Counted from the stretch's first letter, positions 31,859 through 41,795 are shown. The stretch is DNA of 64,000 nt from Bombyx mori (GCF_030269925.1 NC_085121.1:12913501-12977500), one strand, 5' to 3'. Numbers and translations: made by a program. The notes: a model not told the origin generated them from the sequence alone.

Positions 31859-32560
31859 ACACCTTGAGATAGAAGTTCTAAGGTCTCAGCATAGTTACAA
31901 CCGCTGCCCCACCCTTCAAACCGAAATACACCACTGCTTCACGGCAGAAATAGGCAGGGTGATGGTACCCGTGCGGTCGATGGCACTATACGGAGCACCC
32001 GTCTGGTGCCACGTCCTTACCCACGAGAACGTCCCGCGCTGCGACGCCGGCAGCGCGCGATCGCAGTCAGAGTTTTTCAATGATACCTCAGTCTCCTACG
32101 AGGCGGCGCGCCCTAGCGCAAGTGCAGCCGGAGCGCGGGGGCTCCAATATCGGCAGTCCGTGCTGGAGGCGTGGTCTCGTCGTTTGGCGGACCCGTCGGC
32201 CGGCCTCCGTACCGTCGAGGCGATCTGCCCGGTTCTCGCGGACTGGGTGGGCCGCGACCGCGGAAGTCTCACCTCCGGCTACCTGTGCAGACTCACAATA
32301 CATTTTACCACCATGCAAACTTCTTACCGCAACAAATCTTACCAGCCACCACGCAAACTACAATTTTACGGGTTCCACCTCTCTTACACGATGTTACTCC
32401 CACACTGAGGAAGCCAACCGCGAACACTTGTCAAGCACGCACAAGCACGCACTTCACCGGAAAAACCTGCATCCGCCAGCGGAACCCGAACACCGCCGCA
32501 TCGCCAGACACGAACGCACCGGACGTCTTATCTTACAGGTCACGACGACTTCAGATGTGT
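31859..32560 (-). repeat. Bm1 SINE split by an R1-LINE fragment, inside the LTR element
   Basis: The left part (31859-31976) is the Bm1 body from CCTTGAGATAGAAGTTCTAA to GTACCCGTGCGG. It resumes at about 32285 with GACTCACAATACATTTTACC and continues through the body and a degraded tRNA-like head (CGGAACCCGAACACC, CGGACGTCTTATCTTACAGG). Many substitutions remove the B box. The interruption point corresponds to the point where the Jockey copy at 52634 entered another Bm1. Confidence 0.75.
31977..32284 (+). pseudogene. R1-clade ORF2 fragment nested in Bm1
   Basis: Translation in shifting frames gives MALYGAPVW, then SYEAARPS and SVLEAWSRRLADPSAG with VEAICPVLADWVGRDRG. These match in order the C-terminal third of the R1-clade ORF2 at 17856-20363 (MALYGAPVWGQ, VLESWSRRLADPSAG, VEAIRPVLVNWVNRDRG). 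It has internal deletions and no tail, so it is a dead fragment of the same or a sister family. Confidence 0.8.
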
Positions 32561-32768
32561 CAATTTTTCTTCCCCACGGAAACTTGCTTGCTTTCTTGTT
32601 TGCTTGCTTGCTGGAGCCCGAAGTCATCGAACGTGTAGTGTTATTGGTATTGAATCGAGTAGATTCTAAAATTTCAGCGACAATTCACAGTCTCATGTCC
32701 TGGTTTACTGTACTAGTGCCATGTAACTCTAGCAGTAGTCATTGGCTTAAAAACGATTCGTGTCGGAA

Positions 32769-33095
32769 CTACCCACTCGTCATAACAGATCCATTATTGC
32801 GATCGAAGTTCCACTTGAGATTTGCACTTGCCTTAATTTCTTGCAATAGCTTGTTACGTGTTGTATTTCCGTTAGTAAATGCCATGTGATGAAGTCGACA
32901 GTCAAACTGGGCAACATGAGCCAGAACGTAAGATGTGACGATTTCTTCGTGGCTCAGATCTTCCATCGAGGTAACAGAGACGTTATTACACGACTTACGT
33001 ATGCTGCATTCACGCTCTTGTGGCGTACCACTACTAGTATTCTGATCTGCATCATATTTTTTTTGCTGTACTTCGAACATGTTCAAACACGTCAC
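32769..33095 (-). CDS. Hypothetical 108-residue frame in the LTR element, candidate gag N-terminus
   Basis: This frame opens 17 bp downstream of the primer-binding-like site in element orientation, where gag would begin. It is the only long frame of the internal region on that strand. It is charged and partly Asn/Ser-rich (NKLLQEIKASANLKWNF near the end), with no zinc knuckle and no recognised domain. It ends at a TGA, after which no frame continues. I do not recognise the protein. It may be a gag remnant retained for packaging signals, or chance. Confidence 0.35.
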   Translation of the reverse strand: MTCLNMFEVQQKKYDADQNTSSGTPQERECSIRKSCNNVSVTSMEDLSHEEIVTSYVLAHVAQFDCRLHHMAFTNGNTTRNKLLQEIKASANLKWNFDRNNGSVMTSG

Positions 33096-33111
33096 GCCAG
33101 TGAGAGTAGAG

Positions 33112-33129
33112 TCCTGATCTCACTTCTGA
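33112..33129 (-). other. Candidate primer-binding site
   Basis: Directly next to the right LTR, the minus strand reads TCAGAAGTGAGATCAGGA. This resembles the tRNA-Leu-type site (TCAGAAGTGGGAT core) used by several insect LTR elements, with one internal mismatch, but it lacks the usual leading TGG. Its position exactly abutting the LTR supports the minus orientation. Confidence 0.45.
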
Positions 33130-33592
33130 TGTAAGCTTGAGGGTAGACATTATTTTGTTGAACACCAAGTAACACGAAGTCACCTTTGATTTCTGATTTA
33201 ATCAACAATATGTTATCTTAACAATTCACTTTAACACTTGTCCAACCTTAACCAGTACGTACAACAGTCACTGAATCACACAACGTAACAAGGATATAGT
33301 AAGTGCACCGGGCAAACGCAGTCCAACGAATGTTCATTTCTTTTTTTTTCTTTTTTTTTTTTTTATGATTGAAGGATTACTGGTGGCCCGGAGGCCTTTC
33401 CAGTTTCACCAGGACAGGTGGGCGAGCAAAGGCTCAGCCAGGAGGGGTGGGATTTGCTAACAGCTACCCGAGCGCCTCCGAAGGAGACCTAACAACTCAA
33501 GAGTAGCTGCTTCGCGAATGAATTTACTACCGGATCGGAATCGCGACCCGCTGAGAAGATCCGGCGAGAAACTCAGCGAGCTGATTCATGGG

Positions 33593-36469
33593 TTAGGTTG
33601 CAAGGCGAACTCTTTGTCGAGTTCGACGAGTACGGTTACCGAGGTCCCTAAGCCTGCTCCTAGAGCTGAAGGCGTCTAGTGCGAAGGTTATTGGATCTGA
33701 TGGATCCGTAAGGACGTGTCTAGGGCGTCGACGGTGACTGGCTCCTGCATGATCAGGATTCGGGGAGTAGTCAGCGGCGGCTACGATAAGGCGATTATCA
33801 TGACGCATAGCCTTATCGAAGTACCGTTCCGACGCTGACTTCATGTATTTCTGTATAGATTCGAGGCCCAGGTCGTCGTGTAGGTCAACGTTCCTCACGA
33901 ACCACGGGGCTCCGACGGCTAACCTGCAAAAGCGGGATTGTAGAGATTGAAGGGTGTCTATGTGTGTGCGGGCCGCGTGAGCGAACACCACACTCGCGTA
34001 AGTCATGACGGGCCTTATGCAAGTTTTGTAAAGTGTCACCTTGTTCCGAAGGGACATTTTACTCCGCTTACAAATCATGGGGTAGAGTCTACCGAGAATA
34101 AACGCGGCACGGTCACGGACTGATTTTATATGCGGGCGGAATGTCATCGATGCATCCAGGGTAACGCCCAGGTACTTGACCTTCCTGGCCCAGGGTATGG
34201 ATTGACTAAAGAGAGTAATCGGGGGTGTGAGATTTCTCCTCCTAATATGGGAGGAAATCCGTGTGGAGCTTCCCCTCTGAAAGAGCACCGCAGTACTTTT
34301 CGCTGAGTTGATGTCTATGCGCCATTTTCGGAACCACTGTCCTAGGGCTAGGGCTGCGCTCTGAAGCTTCTTCGCGATTAGGGACTTGTTTCTACTGGAA
34401 TAGTAAACAGTCGTGTCGTCGGCGAATAAAGCTAAATGGGTCGGCGGCGACCGGGGAATATCGTTAACGAATAAGCTAAATAGGAGGGGTGAGAGGACAG
34501 AGCCTTGCGGGACTCCAGCTGTGAGAGGTCGTGGGGAGGAGCGGGTTCCCTCGACTCGATATCGAAAAGAGCGGTTCGACAAGAAGTCCCGTATGATGAG
34601 CACGAGACTATCCGGCACACCCATGTTGAATAGTTTGAAAATCAAACCGTTGTGCCAGACTTTGTCGAACGCTTTTGCGACGTCGAAGAAGAGAGCTCCC
34701 GTGTATAACGGTTTTGGTCGATTAAGCCCCACAAGAATGTGCTCCGTGAGGCGGTGCACCTGTTGAACGCATGAGTGATTTGTACGGAATCCGAATTGTT
34801 CATCGATGAGAATGCCCTTGGATGAGACGAAGTCTCTGAGGCGTTTGTAGAGCAGACGCTCATACAGTTTGCCTAGAGACATGAGGAGGCTGATCGGGCG
34901 GTAGCTCGTCGGATGATTTTTTGGTTTACCGGGTTTATGTATGCCGATAACGTCCGCTTCTTTCCACACCGCGGGAAAGATACAGTTCGCCATAGCGGCA
35001 TTGAAAATAGATGCCAACATCACGATGAGTTGGACGGGTAGAAGTTTAATAACGCGGTTAGATATACCGTCGGAACCGGGAGCCTTGCGAGGACGTAGGT
35101 CTTTGATCAAGTCTTTAACTTCCATCGGGGTGACGGGTGGTAACGCATCAGAGGGTGGCAAGGAGGCTATGCGTTCTACCTCACTGTCTACTAATTCTAC
35201 ATGAACAGGGTCCACGGATTGAGTGCTGGGCGTACACTGGGTTTGCAATGTATCGGCCAGCAGCTCTGCTTTTTCGTCATCATCGAACGCCGTGAGTCGG
35301 CCTGAGGGGCCTACGAGGGGGGGCATAGTTACTACCGTATCCGATTTGAGAGTACGAGCTAAGCGGTAGTAAGACCTTTGGGAGGGCGCGAGTCCTTCTA
35401 AGAAATCAGACCATCTGGCATCTCGGACTTCGGCGATGCGAGACTTTACGTCGCGTTGTAGGGCACGCATTCGAATACGATTTTCCGCGGTAGGATACCT
35501 GTCGTAGGCGCGTATCGAGGCGTTCTTAGCTCTAAGGAGCTCCCTAATATCGTCGGACAATTTGAAGCGGTGAAGGAAGTCCTCCGCTACAACTTGTTTC
35601 GATGACCTATCTAATGTCGAGGTGATGTGTGACGTTAAGATGTCTATGGCTTCAGCGGTATCCTGAGGAGACGGGGTAGAGTCCGGGCTAAACGGTAGCG
35701 ATGGTGGATCAGATTCAGCCAGGCTGATGCCCAGCGTGTGCCAATCCACCACAGTCCTCGTGACGGGAACGGAATCGGGAGCGCGACCGAGCTTCATAAC
35801 GACGGGACGGTGGTCTGAATCTAACTCTGAAACTACTTCGATCGAGTGTAAGCGCAGAGTTACGTTTTTTAATAACGCTATGTCGAGTATATCCGGGCGA
35901 TGCGCGATATTTAGCGGGTAGTGAGTCGGGATTAGCGGAGCGACGATATCGAAGGCGAGATTATCGACTAACGCGTCAAGCCGCCTGCCATTCGGGGTTG
36001 TGGTGTGTGAGTTCCACCTGATGTGTTTACAATTTAGGTCGCCCGCCAGAATGACAGAGCTCCCCATGCCGAGCAGCGCCTCGATATCACTGCTTAGAAC
36101 GATCTTATCCGGTGGAAGATAAACGGACGCGATAACGATCGGCGCGTGTCCCGTCAGTGAGATTCGGCACACTGATGCTTCGATATTGGCGAGCGCGGGA
36201 GGATCGAGTGGGACGCAATGCAGGGCTCTTCTATAGTAAATGACGGTACCACCTCCACGAGCAGAGAGCCTGTCGTTCCTGACCATGTTATAGTTCGCGA
36301 TTTTAGGGTCACGGCGCGCGGGCTTAAGTAGGGTCTCCTGCACTAAAAAGATATCAATTTGATGGTCACGCAAAAAGTCAGAAACCTGATCACGCTGATT
36401 TGCGAGACCGTAAGCGTTAAAAAATCCTATCGTTACAGATAGGGGCTTTATTCTACTTATATACGCCAT
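33593..36469 (-). CDS. LINE ORF2: AP endonuclease plus reverse transcriptase, intact
   Basis: 958 residues with no stop. Endonuclease motifs (QETLL, AGDLNC, PDILDIAL, SDHRPV) lie in the first 230 residues. The reverse transcriptase (APGSDGI, AKAFDKVWH, GVPQGSVLSPLLF, FADDTTVYY, KYLGVTLD) lies in about 440-760. It differs from copy 1 by a small number of substitutions and a shortened C-terminal end (SSRSRLRDLGNRTRR). The active-site alanine, replaced by serine in copy 1, is present. It starts 3 nt after the ORF1 stop. The expected role is target nicking and target-primed cDNA synthesis. Confidence 0.93.
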   Translation of the reverse strand: MAYISRIKPLSVTIGFFNAYGLANQRDQVSDFLRDHQIDIFLVQETLLKPARRDPKIANYNMVRNDRLSARGGGTVIYYRRALHCVPLDPPALANIEASVCRISLTGHAPIVIASVYLPPDKIVLSSDIEALLGMGSSVILAGDLNCKHIRWNSHTTTPNGRRLDALVDNLAFDIVAPLIPTHYPLNIAHRPDILDIALLKNVTLRLHSIEVVSELDSDHRPVVMKLGRAPDSVPVTRTVVDWHTLGISLAESDPPSLPFSPDSTPSPQDTAEAIDILTSHITSTLDRSSKQVVAEDFLHRFKLSDDIRELLRAKNASIRAYDRYPTAENRIRMRALQRDVKSRIAEVRDARWSDFLEGLAPSQRSYYRLARTLKSDTVVTMPPLVGPSGRLTAFDDDEKAELLADTLQTQCTPSTQSVDPVHVELVDSEVERIASLPPSDALPPVTPMEVKDLIKDLRPRKAPGSDGISNRVIKLLPVQLIVMLASIFNAAMANCIFPAVWKEADVIGIHKPGKPKNHPTSYRPISLLMSLGKLYERLLYKRLRDFVSSKGILIDEQFGFRTNHSCVQQVHRLTEHILVGLNRPKPLYTGALFFDVAKAFDKVWHNGLIFKLFNMGVPDSLVLIIRDFLSNRSFRYRVEGTRSSPRPLTAGVPQGSVLSPLLFSLFVNDIPRSPPTHLALFADDTTVYYSSRNKSLIAKKLQSAALALGQWFRKWRIDINSAKSTAVLFQRGSSTRISSHIRRRNLTPPITLFSQSIPWARKVKYLGVTLDASMTFRPHIKSVRDRAAFILGRLYPMICKRSKMSLRNKVTLYKTCIRPVMTYASVVFAHAARTHIDTLQSLQSRFCRLAVGAPWFVRNVDLHDDLGLESIQKYMKSASERYFDKAMRHDNRLIVAAADYSPNPDHAGASHRRRPRHVLTDPSDPITFALDAFSSRSRLRDLGNRTRRTRQRVRLAT

Positions 36470-36472
36470 TGA

Positions 36473-38095
36473 TTACCGGCGGAGTGAGGGGAGGACGTAC
36501 GTATTTAATGACGCGTATACGTCGGCGTATTCTTGCACAACGGCGATAAAGTGTTGTGCAGTGGAGGCAGAGCGAATGGCGTCGCCCAAAGCGTTAACGC
36601 GCTCAAAGTTGATCGACTGAAAGAAGTCGATCGCTAAAGCGAGATTGTCGGACGCGGTCGGAGGGCAAGCCGCGGGAGAGGGACGAGTCGCGGGGGCGGG
36701 ACGAATCGCGGAGGAGGGAGTTGTAGCCGTGTTCATGTACGGCAGCGGTTTCGCCCAAGCCGAGACACTGGGCACCGGCGTCGGAACGAACGCTGGCTTA
36801 GCCTGCGACACAGAGGGTGCCGAGACTTTGATGTCTGGGCCGGAAGCTCGGAGGCGGTTTTGGCGGGCGACGCGGCGATTTATTTTCGGGGCTCGGGGGC
36901 ATCCGCGGTAATTTGCGGGGTGACCCTGTGTTCGACACAGGACGCAGCTAGGCGGTTCCGTCGCGGTTTTTTGATCGCGAGTGCATAGGGCCGTGGCGTG
37001 ATCGCCTAAGCACTTGACGCATCGGGGGCGCGCGTGACAGTTACGGGAAGAATGCCCGTATAATTGGCAGTTATGGCACTGGCTAGGTGTGCCTTTCTTG
37101 TGTGGGGTTTCTACTGCGATTCCGGAAAGGCTACAGACCGTTCGGATGTTGAATATTTGCTTACCCTCGGGGGTAGGCTGGAGGGCGACGAGAACCATAT
37201 TATATGGCTCCCTTCCGCGGCCTGTGTGCATGCGGTGTACGGAGTTAACCGGTAGGCCTTGTTCGAGAAGGTCGGCCTTGACGAGCTCGGCATCCAACTC
37301 TTTAGGGATGCCACGTATAACGGCACGGAGTTCGCGCTCCTCCTGGAGCGTATATGTGTGGAAACTTATACGCTCCTTACGGAGGTAAGAAGAGAGGGCC
37401 CTATGGTCATCGGATGTTCGAACCTTAATTTGAATGCCGTTCGCGAGGTTACGGGCATTCGTGAAATTGATATTTTTGGCCTTAAGGGCCAGGGAAACTC
37501 GTTCCCAAGCTGCCTTCTCTTGGAGGATTACCGGGGGAGGGGTCTGGGCTTTATTTTGTGCCACCGGACGCGGCGACGGAGTGGCACGGGCTGGAGGCGC
37601 AACGGGAGTCTGAGGGCGGGGGCGCGACGCGTTCGCGGCTTTGCTAATTTTAGCGGCCGCGGGAGCTCGAGACTCCGCGGCACGCTTCTTACCCTTTTGC
37701 ACCAGGGTGAATCCATCCGTCGATGAGGCGGGAGCGAGGTCGACCTCCATCTCCGAGTCAGAGTCGGAGGACGAGGAGGCGGGCGCAGGTGACCTACGAG
37801 TAGGTGTTTTGGACGGCGCGACGGAGGCCGCAGATGATCGCGCTGCTGGAACGGTGACCACGGCGGACGACGCAGCAGTTTTACTCGCCAGTATAGGCGA
37901 CGCGGGAACGGCAGGCACGACGGAGGCTGCGGTGCTCGATGCAGAAGCTTTGCACGCAGGTACAGGCGACGCAGGAGCAGCGAGCTCGGTGGAGTCCACG
38001 AGAGGGCTCGCAGTGTGATCGGCCTTGAAGGCCTGAAACTCGGAAGTGAGCTTTGGGTAGCGAAGCCGGAGAAATTCCGCAAATACAGCGTCCAT
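36473..38095 (-). CDS. LINE ORF1: gag-like protein, intact
   Basis: 540 residues starting at the conserved MDAVFAEF. Ala/Pro/Ser-rich N-terminus with an SDSDSEMEVD acidic patch, a PRE_C2HC/RRM-like segment (VIRGIPKELDAELV), and three CCHC-type zinc knuckles from about residue 340 (CHNCQLYGHSSRNC, CVKCLGDHATALC, CVLCRTQGHPANYRGC). Compared with copy 1 there are short indels in the low-complexity N-terminal third and a few substitutions. Known role in the clade: RNA binding and ribonucleoprotein assembly. Confidence 0.9.
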   Translation of the reverse strand: MDAVFAEFLRLRYPKLTSEFQAFKADHTASPLVDSTELAAPASPVPACKASASSTAASVVPAVPASPILASKTAASSAVVTVPAARSSAASVAPSKTPTRRSPAPASSSSDSDSEMEVDLAPASSTDGFTLVQKGKKRAAESRAPAAAKISKAANASRPRPQTPVAPPARATPSPRPVAQNKAQTPPPVILQEKAAWERVSLALKAKNINFTNARNLANGIQIKVRTSDDHRALSSYLRKERISFHTYTLQEERELRAVIRGIPKELDAELVKADLLEQGLPVNSVHRMHTGRGREPYNMVLVALQPTPEGKQIFNIRTVCSLSGIAVETPHKKGTPSQCHNCQLYGHSSRNCHARPRCVKCLGDHATALCTRDQKTATEPPSCVLCRTQGHPANYRGCPRAPKINRRVARQNRLRASGPDIKVSAPSVSQAKPAFVPTPVPSVSAWAKPLPYMNTATTPSSAIRPAPATRPSPAACPPTASDNLALAIDFFQSINFERVNALGDAIRSASTAQHFIAVVQEYADVYASLNTYVLPSLRR

Positions 38096-38486
38096 GATGT
38101 CTACGTGCCCAGGTGGGGTTTTACCCTAGGTCTTAGAAAACACTCGCCTTGCGGCGAGGCCCCAACTTCTCGGACCTGAGCGGTTCTATTGAACACAGGT
38201 GGCGGCACGATTACTGCAGGACAAAGAAAAATCACAACAAAACGGAAATAACAAAAAGAAACAAAACAATTAAACACTTCCAGGAAGACAGTTTGTCGGC
38301 AGATGTACCACGAACACAGAAATAACAAAAGGAAACCAAACAAATAAAAACTTCCAGGAAAAACACTTGGTCGGCAGATGTACCACGAACACAGGCCGCG
38401 CGAACAAAAGCCGGGCGAACAAAGGCCGGGCGATCGAGTGGTCGATGAGCACGTCCGCGCGTGACGGGTGCCTCTATCGGAATGCG
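38096..38486 (-). promoter_or_regulatory. Jockey 5' UTR with tandem repeats, copy 2
   Basis: Two units of about 75 bp (38235-38390), each with GGTCGGCAGATGTACCACGA, plus short GCCGGGCGAACAAA units. Same organisation as at 7062-7463 but with different unit spacing. Confidence 0.55.
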
Positions 38487-38658
38487 TGTTCATTTCAAGG
38501 CACGTTCCGCCTTTTTATACTAGCCGGCGCAGCTGGCTTATGAGTCACTTCTGTTGCAGCTGTTGTTTACGAGTGGAACGACACGGCCGGCGCGCCTGGC
38601 TTGTGTGAGTCACTCCTATTGCACGTGCTATATAACATAAATATCGTTAACGCCGTCA

Positions 38659-40629
38659 TATTCATTGTTTGAAATGAGCTTAACAAATTTGTTATTGTTT
38701 ATCTCGTTTTGATGCTTTAACTGAATGAATAGCCAAATGGTACCTACTTTTGTATATAGCAATTCAGGGCTGTCATCAGGCAGTTGAAACAATCAATAAA
38801 TTAGTTTTTTTGTAATTATTTGTAATTTAATTTTGTATTTTATGTAATCAACATTGGAGGAAGCTGGTGCAAAAACTGGACCAAGGTGGTCACGACCCTC
38901 AGTAATGAGGAAATGACAAAGAAGAATGTAATCAATCAATGTGATGTATGTAAATTACTTGTTGGTACTATAGACACGTTTCGGCTTGGTCTACCTATTG
39001 TGGAATACCCTGTACAATCTATATGTCATACCTATCAGTAGAATTTGACTCCGAATGACCTCGTCCTTATTGAATTTGTAATATTCGGTTAAAATATATT
39101 ATAATTTTACAAGATCGGCGCAATTTTGACGGAGATATCCATCTAAAGTATAGATGAAAATAAAATTAGACAAAACGCTCTTGGGCTAAATACGATTTTT
39201 TTTTTTTTATAGGATTGAACGATTACTTGTGGGCCGATTTAATCTAGATAGTATGATAATATTGAAATCATGCTTATTGTAATAAAGTTTTTTTTGTAAT
39301 AAACTTAATAACGCAGTCTAAATTAAAAACGATTAACTTTTACTTAAATTAACTTTACTTCAAGTTTTTTGCGAACTGTCATGTTGGGTCAATGCTATCA
39401 TAAATCACGTCACAATACATAAAGCAGTCATTGGATTTAATAGCATAAATGGACAGGTGTAATAACGAGTCGGCTAATGGTCATTCTTGAGAAGTATTCA
39501 GTAGATGTATTCAAAATTCAGTTTTATGTTTTACCCTATAAAACAGGGAATCATTTAAGTTGTAATTTTTATTCAATTCTGGTTAATTTCTGGAGTAAAG
39601 CTATTATTATGTGTTCCGGCTTGAAGTATATTGTTGTATTAATGCAATGAGTTTTGAATCGTATGTCCCAGCCAGCAGATTTTACCTTATGGTGCCTACA
39701 TGTGCCAGAAAACTTTTAGCACCAAATGGACTATGAGTTTATTTGCCTATCGGAGCTTATAAAAAGACATAATAAAATTACAGATTGTTGTACATGCAAT
39801 TAATCTCTCCCATTTTGTCTATCTGGCCTCAATGTTATTTACACATAATTTTTCAAACAGGATCAATAAAAGCAATTGTCGTGCATGATTAACTCGAAAT
39901 GAAATTGACTTCCATATCCACCTAGCAGTTTGGCACAAACGGAACTTTTCTCTTTCTTATGACATCTCCTGTAGACCATTAGATTGATCTTTTCAAGTAA
40001 TCGTATCTTGGAAATGGTCGCATCATTAAATGTTCAATTTGAAATGTACAAAGGGTGTTGCTGATTGTTGATTGTTGCTGATCATCGTGATTAACTCGAC
40101 TTAGGGTTTTTTCGATGACTTGTCGCCACTCGATACACGCAGTGAACTTCAATGAAGTGCGTCGGTCATATTCTCCGTCGGTGCGGTCCGACCCCTTGAT
40201 CTTAATCCTAAAAATATTTAAGGCTCAGCTATAAATAATAGTCCTTCGCATTTATCAAAACGACTTGGTCTACGTTATGCCTTAATTGGAAAAAAAATCT
40301 CATGTCTGTGTCGGTTAAGTCGTATTTATATAAAATGTAAAGCGCGAGTGCCATTTTTTGTGCGCTCGCGATGAATGACCGGTGAATTTGTTCCATTTAA
40401 GCACTTGTAGTACAGCCATTTAAAAAAAAATCTAAGCTTGAATTAGTATCGAGTGAAGTGACTGTGCCGGGGCTTGAATGTTATGGCAGATACATTTTAT
40501 TTAAGTAAACATGTGCTTAAAACTTGGTCAAGAACTATTTTTACAATGAAGGAAAGGAAGGTAAGTCCGCAGAAAGCTTAAGAAATACCGTAATTTGCTG
40601 GTTTTTGCTATTGGTGGGTTATTGTGAGC
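38659..40629. other. About 2 kb without a gene; one short LINE tail
   Basis: AT-rich. At 38855-38925 GGTGCAAAAACTGGACCAAG followed by ACGACCCTCAGTAATGAGG looks like the 3' end of a LINE. At 39200-39240 a short ATAGGATTGAACGATTACTT piece resembles the Jockey tail. Nothing else is supported. Confidence 0.4.
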
Positions 40630-40860
40630 CCCATAGAAATGTGATTAATTCGATAGATATCTACCAGCCCGTACCGGAAAGTGTAGCATGGGTAGGCCTC
40701 CTACGCGAGGTGACCTACTAAAAGTCACGGGAATCCGCTGGATGAGGGTTGCGCAAGTCCAGTTATTGTGGTGAGCCTTTGGGGAGGCCTATGTCCAAAG
40801 TGGCCATGGCCGAAACCGGCTTGGAACCATGATGCTGATGATAGTACAGATCATGTTAAT
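40630..40860 (+). mobile_element. RTE-type LINE 3' end
   Basis: Contains GGGGAGGCCTATGTCCAAAG, the widespread RTE-type C-terminal and 3' segment, and ends in a CATGATGCTGATGATAG tail. No long frame remains. Confidence 0.55.
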
Positions 40861-41262
40861 TTCTGCTGTAAAACATTCATGGCTTGCGGCTAAAAGAGTG
40901 GTACACCCAAACGCAATTCAGATTTCGTCCTCATTCGTCAAGACAGGTGGTGGCGTTTTGTGGCGTCATACTTGTCGGTAAGCACTTTATACCAGATTAG
41001 CTCTTAGATATGAGAGCTATTGCATGTCTACAGGAATAAAAATGTTCCCCAAAAAAACTGGTTCCTTCAGGATTTGAACCCTAACATGATCCAACACTCC
41101 AAACGAATAGGTATCGAGGCGGGTCTCTTCCCCATAAAACTACGGACGATTATTCAATAAATCAATTGCAAAACGTAAGTTTAGGTGGGTAATAACGTGA
41201 CTGGAAAATGAGAACGAGATTAACGATAAATTCATTTCACGGTTAGCGTGGTACGGATCTGT
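40861..41262. other. No gene seen
   Basis: AT-rich. A GGATTTGAACCCTAA piece at 41068 resembles a tRNA B box but has no matching A box or stems. Confidence 0.4.
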
Positions 41263-41536
41263 TCTTTTTTATGTTTGAGAGATTACTGGTGTCCCGGAGG
41301 TCTTTCCAGTTTTACTACGGCAGTTGGGCGAGCAAGGATTCAGCCAGGAAGGGTGGGCTAACAGCTACCCGAGCGTCTCCAAAGAAGACCTAATAACTCA
41401 AGAGTAACTGCTTCGCGAATGAATCTACTACCGGATCGGAATCGCGACCCGCTGAAAAGATCCGGCGAGAAACTCAGCGGGCTGCTGCTTAGGTTAGGTT
41501 ATACATTCGCCGAGTTCGACGAGTACGGTTACTGGA
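41263..41536 (-). mobile_element. Truncated Jockey LINE (family A-like) 3' end
   Basis: Family A 3' UTR in order (TTACTGGTGTCCCGGAGGTC, GAATCGCGACCCGCTG, GGCGAGAAACTCAGCGGG), ending at the ORF2 terminus GAGTTCGACGAGTACGGTTA. The right edge abuts an RTE fragment of opposite strand without a visible gap. Confidence 0.8.
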
Positions 41537-41795
41537 GTATGGACATGTGTTGCATAGAGAAGAGATGCATGTGACTAGAAGATGCTTGGAAATGGTAGTG
41601 CAAGGTAGCTGGGAAAGAAGTCGACCGAAGAAGACATGGGTGGAATATGTGAATGACGATATGAGAGAGAAAGGAGTGAGTGTTGAGATGACGGCTGATA
41701 GAAAAGACTGGAAAATAAAAATTCGCTGTGCCGAACCCACCTATTGGGATACGGTGGAGACAAAGAAGAAGATTATCAATAAACTCATTTGAACA
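41537..41795 (+). pseudogene. RTE-type LINE ORF2 C-terminal fragment
   Basis: The plus frame 41547-41792 reads LHREEMHVTRRCLEMVVQG, then SRPKKTWVEYVNDDM and KIRCAEPTYWDTV. This is the usual C-terminal segment of RTE-like reverse transcriptase proteins (GHV..R, GRPKKRW). The core polymerase is absent. The frame is open but 5'-truncated. Confidence 0.75.

Larger units (their letters stand above)
33341..38486 (-). mobile_element. Full-length Jockey-clade LINE (family A, copy 2), both ORFs open
   Basis: Poly-T (the poly-A tail) at 33341-33364, 3' UTR, ORF2, ORF1 and the repeat-bearing 5' UTR, with a 10-bp TSD TGTTCATTTC at 33331-33340 and 38487-38496. It ends at the same 5' sequence (GGGTGCCTCTATCGGAATG) as copy 1. 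ORF2 has the consensus-like FADD active site. It is the best candidate in the window for an active LINE. Confidence 0.93.
30914..38658 (-). mobile_element. Non-autonomous LTR element in minus orientation, split by a Jockey LINE
   Basis: Two 373-bp direct repeats that begin TG and end CA (30914-31286; 33130-33340 continued at 38497-38658) appear identical by eye. They are flanked by a 4-bp TATT duplication (30910-30913 and 38659-38662). Orientation is minus: a TATA box is read on that strand in both LTRs, and a primer-binding-like site abuts the right LTR. The internal region is only 1.84 kb (31287-33129). It lacks protease, reverse transcriptase, RNase H and integrase, so it could move only with proteins from another element. 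Identical LTRs indicate recent insertion. A full-length Jockey LINE later landed in the right LTR. The superfamily (Gypsy or Bel-Pao) is not decidable. Confidence 0.85.
33130..38658 (-). repeat. LTR, right copy (5' LTR in element orientation), interrupted
   Basis: The two parts, 33130-33340 and 38497-38658, add up to 373 bp, the length of the left LTR, and match it base for base by eye once the LINE and one copy of its TSD are removed. The right flank is TATT. Confidence 0.88.

Noticed and set aside
41068..41150. tRNA-like sequence GGATTTGAACCCTAA
   Set aside because: B-box resemblance only; no A box at the right distance and no stems.
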